Position numbers and translations under genes: made by a program. Below are positions 7,181 through 10,507 of a DNA stretch of 10,507 nt, piece by piece. Source of the stretch: Solobacterium sp. (GTDB taxonomy: Bacteria; Bacillota_I; Bacilli_A; Erysipelotrichales; Erysipelotrichaceae); the NCBI GenBank assembly GCA_017543025.1, contig JAFYGX010000227.1, positions 1-10,507 on the forward strand, in the 5' to 3' direction. The notes beneath the pieces are model-generated. The model was not told the DNA's origin. It saw nothing but the letters and a program-made list of their open reading frames with translations, and did not search any database. How positions within the stretch are numbered: position 1 is the first letter of the stretch; the number at the start of each line of letters is the position of its first letter.

Positions 7181-7487
7181 ACTTCGCTGCCATTCTGCGC
7201 CAGCTGACAAACACATAGACCGTGACTGCCAGGATCTCCGCAAGCGCCGCATAGATATTCACAAACAGAAGCAGTGCATTGACAACAACGCCAATCGAAA
7301 AGATCAGAATCAGTCTGCCCGCTTCCCTGGCATACTCGTCATGTATTTTCTTCCGTACCGGCGGTTTGTCCTTCCCCCGGATACATTCAAGATCCTTCAT
7401 ATATAACAGCCGCCAGGCATAATAAAAACCGATTACAGAAAGCAGAATCGGAATTCCGGCCTGATTCATGACCTGTTCCATTTCCAT
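7173..7487 (-). CDS. Small three-helix membrane protein leading the signalling operon
   Basis: A 104-residue protein of unknown function. It shows three hydrophobic helices: about 11-29 (GIPILLSVIGFYYAWRLLY), 57-77 and 79-96, with a basic cytoplasmic-looking loop between the first two (RGKDKPPVRKKIHDEYARE, about 37-55). No known domain is recognised. The ATG at 7487 is chosen because a perfect GGAGG (7500-7496) lies 8 bases upstream; an in-frame GTG at 7496 is part of that ribosome-binding site and is rejected. Its last codons overlap the response regulator start by 8 bases, so it is translated in one coupled block with the two-component system. This suggests a job in the sensing complex (for example modulating the kinase) or in the sugar system generally, but that is inference from position only. 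Confidence 0.8.
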   Translation of the reverse strand: MEMEQVMNQAGIPILLSVIGFYYAWRLLYMKDLECIRGKDKPPVRKKIHDEYAREAGRLILIFSIGVVVNALLLFVNIYAALAEILAVTVYVFVSWRRMAAKYE

Positions 7488-7493
7488 TGTCGT

Positions 7494-7500
7494 CACCTCC
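7494..7500 (-). promoter_or_regulatory. Strong ribosome-binding site for the small membrane protein
   Basis: GGAGGTG on the minus strand is a near-ideal Shine-Dalgarno sequence 8 bases before ATG 7487. It contains the GTG that an automatic start call could mistake for the initiation codon. Confidence 0.8.
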
Positions 7501-7510
7501 GGAAGCTCAA

Positions 7511-7537
7511 TAAAAAAGGGCTGAACTTCTCAGCCCT
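7511..7537 (-). terminator. Rho-independent terminator after mglC
   Basis: On the minus strand AGGGCTGA (7537-7530) and TCAGCCCT (7524-7517) form a perfect 8-bp stem with a 5-base loop, followed directly by six T (7517-7512). It lies 34 bases past the mglC stop and only 23 bases before the start of the small membrane protein gene. It should end or reduce transcription from mglBAC into the signalling operon. Confidence 0.9.
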
Positions 7538-7538
7538 A

Positions 7539-7567
7539 ATTTTACAATGATTCGTCCGTCCGGAAAA
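7539..7567 (-). promoter_or_regulatory. Possible promoter for the signalling operon, overlapping the mglC terminator
   Basis: The minus strand reads TAAAAT at 7544-7539 with a weak -35-like TTTTCC at 7567-7562, spaced 17 bases. Initiation would fall near 7532, inside the terminator hairpin, so the resulting RNA could not form the full stem. The -35 match is poor and this is tentative; read-through from mglC is the alternative. Confidence 0.25.
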
Positions 7568-7571
7568 CCGA

Positions 7572-8558
7572 TTACTTCTTCTGAACGTACTTCTGAATAT
7601 CGAGGGTAATCGCGATGAAGATAACGATACCGATGGCAATATACTGTGCGTTTGCGTCAACGCCGAGGTACTGCAGCGCAACTTTCAGAAGCTCAAGGAC
7701 CGCAACGCCGATCAGCGCAGAACTGACCTTACCGCGGCCGCCGGTAACGGAGACGCCGCCGAGTGCGCAGGCAGCGATCGCTTCCATCTCGTAGCCAAGA
7801 CCGGTATTGACGGAAGCACCGCCGGCTTTCGCACCGATCATGAAGCCTGCCAGTGCATAGAATGCGGCAGCCTTAGCATAGATGATGACCATTGTCTGGT
7901 TAACCGGAACGCCGGCAACCTCAGCAGCCTGCTTGTTTCCGCCGATCGCATACATGTATTTGCCATGACGCGTCATGTTGAAGATGAACCATGTGATGCC
8001 GGACATGATCAATGCGATCCAGACAAGACCGGAGACCCCAAGTATCTTCGATGAGATGCCGGTATAAGCCGGCGTATAGCCGCCGAGCGGAGTAGCACCG
8101 GTATAGATCAGACCGAGACCGTAGATGATCTCCATCATCGCCAGAGTTGCGATGAACGGAGGAACACTCAGGTAAGCGATGAAGAAACCGGTGATGGAGC
8201 CGAAGAACGCCGCAACAACCATAACGATCAGCAGAACAAGCCACGGGTTCAGCGGAGCCATGCCGGGGAAGAATTTGCCTGCGTAATCGATCTTCTGTAC
8301 CAGCGTACCGGCAAGGCAGGCAGAGAAACCGATCATACGGCCTGCAGAGAGGTCGCATCCGCCGGTAATAACGCATCCTGCAATACCAAGCGCGATGACG
8401 ACACGATAGCTCATGTTGGCAAGAATGTTGGCGAAGTTATTCAGCGTGAAGAAGTTTTTGGATGTTAATCCGGTGTAGATTACAAGGATGAACATGACTA
8501 CGATCACGCCGTAGTTGATCATGAACTCCTTAAAATTAAATTTCTTAGACTTTTCCAT
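7572..8558 (-). CDS. mglC: Galactose/methyl-galactoside ABC importer, permease subunit
   Basis: A 328-residue inner-membrane permease of the carbohydrate uptake type 2 (CUT2) family that forms the sugar channel with MglA and receives sugar from MglB. It begins with a short basic cytoplasmic segment (MEKSKKFNFKEF) followed by a first helix. Family marks include GCDLSAGRMIGF (about 67-78), the segment FIATLAMMEIIYGLGLIYTG (about 135-154), and the EAA-like coupling loop region with GGNKQAAEVAGVPV and later GGVSVTGGRGKV, which contacts the ATPase. About eight to ten hydrophobic segments are evident, and the length fits the family (E. coli MglC is of similar size). The ATG at 8558 has AGAGGAT a few bases upstream and lies 18 bases after the mglA stop, so the two are co-translated. 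A strong terminator follows. The protein appears complete and functional. Confidence 0.95.
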   Translation of the reverse strand: MEKSKKFNFKEFMINYGVIVVMFILVIYTGLTSKNFFTLNNFANILANMSYRVVIALGIAGCVITGGCDLSAGRMIGFSACLAGTLVQKIDYAGKFFPGMAPLNPWLVLLIVMVVAAFFGSITGFFIAYLSVPPFIATLAMMEIIYGLGLIYTGATPLGGYTPAYTGISSKILGVSGLVWIALIMSGITWFIFNMTRHGKYMYAIGGNKQAAEVAGVPVNQTMVIIYAKAAAFYALAGFMIGAKAGGASVNTGLGYEMEAIAACALGGVSVTGGRGKVSSALIGVAVLELLKVALQYLGVDANAQYIAIGIVIFIAITLDIQKYVQKK

Positions 8559-8576
8559 TATTCTATCCTCTCATCA

Positions 8577-10085
8577 TCAGAACTGCGTAGCGTAACTCAT
8601 TACCTTTTCCTGCGTCATATCCGCCGGATCTGTGATCTCGCCGCGGAGATGACCGTCACACATGACATAGACACGGTCGGACATACCGAGCAGCTCAGGC
8701 ATTTCCGAGGAAATCATGATGATCGCCTTGCCCTGCTGCGCAAGATCTTCCATGATTTCGTAGATTTCATGCTTGGCACCGACGTCGATGCCACGGGTAG
8801 GCTCATCCATGATCAGAATATCCGGGTCATTTGCCAGCCAGCGGGATACGATGACCTTCTGCTGGTTGCCTCCGGAAAGGTTGGCGATGTGCTGTTCCTT
8901 GGAAGGAGTCTTGATACGGAGCTTTTCAATACTGTCATCCACAACCTTGTTGATCGCCGGATGATCCAGAACGAAGCCGAACTTCAGATACTTGTTGTAT
9001 ACGCTTACACCGACATTGTCCTTGATGGAGAGACAGCCGAGAATACCGGTGCCGCGCCGGTCTTCGGTAATCATTCCAAGACCTGCGTCCATCGCATCCT
9101 TCGGCTTTCTGATCTTCACTTCCTTTCCGTGAACCCGGATGGTTCCGCCGGAAAGGTTACGGATGCCGAAGATGCCTTCCATCAGTTCGGTACGCTGTGC
9201 TCCGACGAGACCGCCGAAACCGAGGATCTCGCCTTTTCTCAGGTTGAAGGATACATCCTGGAAGGAACGGGGATGAATCGAGGAAACATGTTCGCATTCA
9301 AGAACCACATCACCGATTTCATGATGATGTTCCGGATATACATTGGTAAGCTCACGGCCGACCATCTTCGTAATGATCTGGTCTGTGGTAAGCTCATCCG
9401 CCCGCCATGTTCCGATATAGGTACCGTCACGCATGACGGTGATATCATCCGCGATCTGCTTGATTTCATCCATCTTGTGCGAGATGTAGATCATTGCGCA
9501 TCCCTTGTCGCGCAGATCATTCATGATCTTGAACAGGAAGTCAACTTCCTTGTCTGAAAGCGAAGAAGTCGGCTCGTCGAATATGATGACTTTCGCATCA
9601 TGTGAGACTGCTTTTGCGATTTCGACGCACTGCATCTGACCGATGGACAGGGTTCCAAGCAGCGCCTTCGGATCAAAGTCGAGTCCGAGTTCCGCAAGCC
9701 AGCGCTTGGAGTCTTCATTCATCTTGTCGTGGTCAATGACCTGCAGCGGTCCGTATTTCTTGACAGGGAACCGGCCAAGGTACATGTTTTCGGCAATGCT
9801 TCTGGCCGGAACCGGCTGAAGCTCCTGATGCACCATGGCGACGCCCTTCTTCATTGCATCGTCAGGATCCTTGATTTCAGTTTTCACACCGTCAAGGTAA
9901 ATCTCTCCTTCATCCATGGAATAGATGCCGAAGAGGCATTTCATAAGTGTGGATTTTCCTGCGCCGTTCTCCCCCATCAGGGCATGTACGGATCCTGGAC
10001 GGATCGAAAGCTGTACATGATCCAGAGCTTTTACACCAGGGAAGGACTTGCAGACATCTTTTAATTCCAGTTTGTATTCCGCCAT
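8577..10085 (-). CDS. mglA: Galactose/methyl-galactoside ABC importer, ATP-binding subunit
   Basis: A 502-residue double ATPase that powers the MglBAC importer at the cytoplasmic face. First half: Walker A GENGAGKST (38-46), degenerate signature LSIGQMQ (146-152), Walker B VIIFDE (166-171), switch His203. Second half: Walker A replaced by GGLVGAQRTE (291-300), canonical signature LSGGNQQ (403-409), Walker B ILIMDE (423-428). The mixed degenerate sites are normal for CUT2 sugar ATPases (MglA, RbsA, XylG), where one composite site is impaired. Length matches E. coli MglA closely. The start at 10085 is supported by GGAGGG five to six bases upstream; the frame runs open further back but only through the intergenic hairpin. 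The gene follows mglB by 103 bases and precedes mglC by 18. Specificity for galactose/glucose is inferred from the operon and its MglB rather than from MglA itself. Confidence 0.95.
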   Translation of the reverse strand: MAEYKLELKDVCKSFPGVKALDHVQLSIRPGSVHALMGENGAGKSTLMKCLFGIYSMDEGEIYLDGVKTEIKDPDDAMKKGVAMVHQELQPVPARSIAENMYLGRFPVKKYGPLQVIDHDKMNEDSKRWLAELGLDFDPKALLGTLSIGQMQCVEIAKAVSHDAKVIIFDEPTSSLSDKEVDFLFKIMNDLRDKGCAMIYISHKMDEIKQIADDITVMRDGTYIGTWRADELTTDQIITKMVGRELTNVYPEHHHEIGDVVLECEHVSSIHPRSFQDVSFNLRKGEILGFGGLVGAQRTELMEGIFGIRNLSGGTIRVHGKEVKIRKPKDAMDAGLGMITEDRRGTGILGCLSIKDNVGVSVYNKYLKFGFVLDHPAINKVVDDSIEKLRIKTPSKEQHIANLSGGNQQKVIVSRWLANDPDILIMDEPTRGIDVGAKHEIYEIMEDLAQQGKAIIMISSEMPELLGMSDRVYVMCDGHLRGEITDPADMTQEKVMSYATQF

Positions 10086-10133
10086 TTCACCCTCCGTCGT
10101 AAATGATTTAGTATTTGATGATAAAGAAGAAGA

Positions 10134-10165
10134 ATGCGGGTGCAAAATCCGTTCTGCACCCGCAT
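10134..10165 (-). terminator. Strong hairpin between mglB and mglA (attenuator or 3' stabiliser)
   Basis: ATGCGGGTGCA (10134-10144) and TGCACCCGCAT (10155-10165) are a perfect 11-bp inverted repeat with a 10-base loop. On the minus strand it is followed by TTCTTCTTCTTT, pyrimidine-rich but not a pure T run. It starts 24 bases after the mglB stop. It probably acts as a partial terminator and/or protects the mglB 3' end, giving more binding protein than ATPase and permease, a common arrangement in binding-protein operons. It is not a clean full terminator. Confidence 0.7.
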
Positions 10166-10188
10166 CCGTTGTAGCCTGATACCTGTGA

Positions 10189-10507
10189 TTATCCCAGAGA
10201 ATCGAGGATGGACTGAGCGTTGTCCTTTGTTACCTTCACGTAGTCGCAGCCAATGTAGTACTTGTTGCCTGCACCCTTGAGGAAGTTGACAGCTGCATCT
10301 GCAGCACCATGGGACTGCGCGATGTGATCGTTGAATACAGTACCTGTGATTGTTCCGGCAAGAACGTCTTCGCAGACTTCTGTCAGAGCGTCAACACCAA
10401 CGAGGTAGATGTCTTTGCCAACGGTACGTCCGGCATCTGTGATAGCCTGCAGAGCGCCGAGAGCCATAGCGTCGTTGTTGCAGAATACAACCTCAACATC
10501 ATTGCCA
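10189..10507 (-). CDS. mglB: Galactose/glucose-binding protein of the ABC importer, C-terminal part (5' end outside window)
   Basis: About the last 105 residues of an extracellular sugar-binding protein of the MglB family, which delivers D-galactose/D-glucose to MglAC. The frame is open to the window edge at 10507 and stops with TAA at 10189-10191. Family motifs seen are VEVVFCNNDAMALGA (the Asn of NND contacts sugar; the Glu of VEVV lines up with the Ca2+ ligand of MglB), VGVDAL (sugar-contact Asp) and AGTITGTVFNDH (sugar-contact Asn). The rest of the pocket, the Ca2+ loop and the signal peptide are outside the window. It is clearly related to, but not a recent copy of, the lipoprotein encoded at 1775-2773. 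It is the first visible gene of the minus-strand mgl operon; the operon promoter is not in the window. Confidence 0.93.
   Translation of the reverse strand, partial: GNDVEVVFCNNDAMALGALQAITDAGRTVGKDIYLVGVDALTEVCEDVLAGTITGTVFNDHIAQSHGAADAAVNFLKGAGNKYYIGCDYVKVTKDNAQSILDSLG

Noticed and set aside
5819..7207. 462-codon open frame on the + strand
   Set aside because: Antisense shadow of the response regulator, which has full domain motifs on the other strand; the translation shows no recognisable family and no convincing ribosome-binding site.
7181..7252. Upstream extension of the response regulator to 7252
   Set aside because: The receiver fold begins at MNKRYKVMLVDDE (7180); the extension lies wholly inside the small membrane protein gene.
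7488..7496. GTG at 7496 as start of the small membrane protein
   Set aside because: This GTG is part of the GGAGGTG ribosome-binding site for ATG 7487.
8649..9557. 302-codon open frame on the + strand opposite mglA
   Set aside because: Shadow of the clearly identified mglA; low-complexity, His/Asp-rich translation with no family features.
10086..10133. Separate promoter for mglA in the mglB-mglA gap
   Set aside because: AT-rich sequence with a loose -10-like TACTAAAT but no supporting -35; read-through from mglB explains expression.
10086..10145. Upstream extension of mglA to 10145
   Set aside because: It would translate part of the intergenic hairpin; ATG 10085 has a strong ribosome-binding site and matches the MglA N terminus.

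Overview
The window comes from a Bacillota-type (low-GC Gram-positive lineage) chromosome of moderate GC. The signs are strong GGAGG ribosome-binding sites, Rho-independent terminators, a Cys-anchored lipoprotein, a YesM/YesN-type two-component pair, and tightly packed operons. I cannot name the species. There is no mobile element, CRISPR array, tRNA or rRNA, and no gene-free gap longer than about 105 bases.

Left part, + strand (1-1846): the 3' end of proA (proline synthesis) is followed 11 bases later by nanE (N-acetylmannosamine-6-P epimerase) and a Rho-independent terminator. A 197-residue protein of unknown function follows. Its extended -10 promoter sits on the end of the nanE terminator, so close to the ATG that the mRNA is probably leaderless. 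Its own terminator lies inside the oppositely oriented gene downstream, and the two genes overlap tail to tail by 13 bases.

Right part, - strand (10507 down to 1775): first comes a galactose/glucose ABC importer in the order mglB (3' part only), mglA, mglC. A GC-rich hairpin separates mglB from mglA, and a clear terminator follows mglC. Immediately downstream on the same strand is a compact five-gene signalling operon: a 104-residue three-helix membrane protein, a YesN-type response regulator, a YesM/LytS-type histidine kinase with an extracellular double-Cache domain, a membrane-anchored substrate-binding-like protein, and a lipoprotein of the galactose/glucose-binding family. The lipoprotein retains the sugar-contact and Ca2+-site residues. 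Gene junctions are overlaps or gaps of 8-14 bases.

The most likely reading is that the second operon senses galactose, glucose or a related sugar outside the cell through binding proteins that signal to the kinase, and that the regulator controls the adjacent mgl operon. Binding protein-kinase-regulator trios of this logic are known for xylose (XylFII-LytS-YesN) and arabinose (AraP-AraS-AraT). What stands out here is two different binding proteins, a kinase that also has a Cache domain, and an unrecognised small membrane protein leading the operon.
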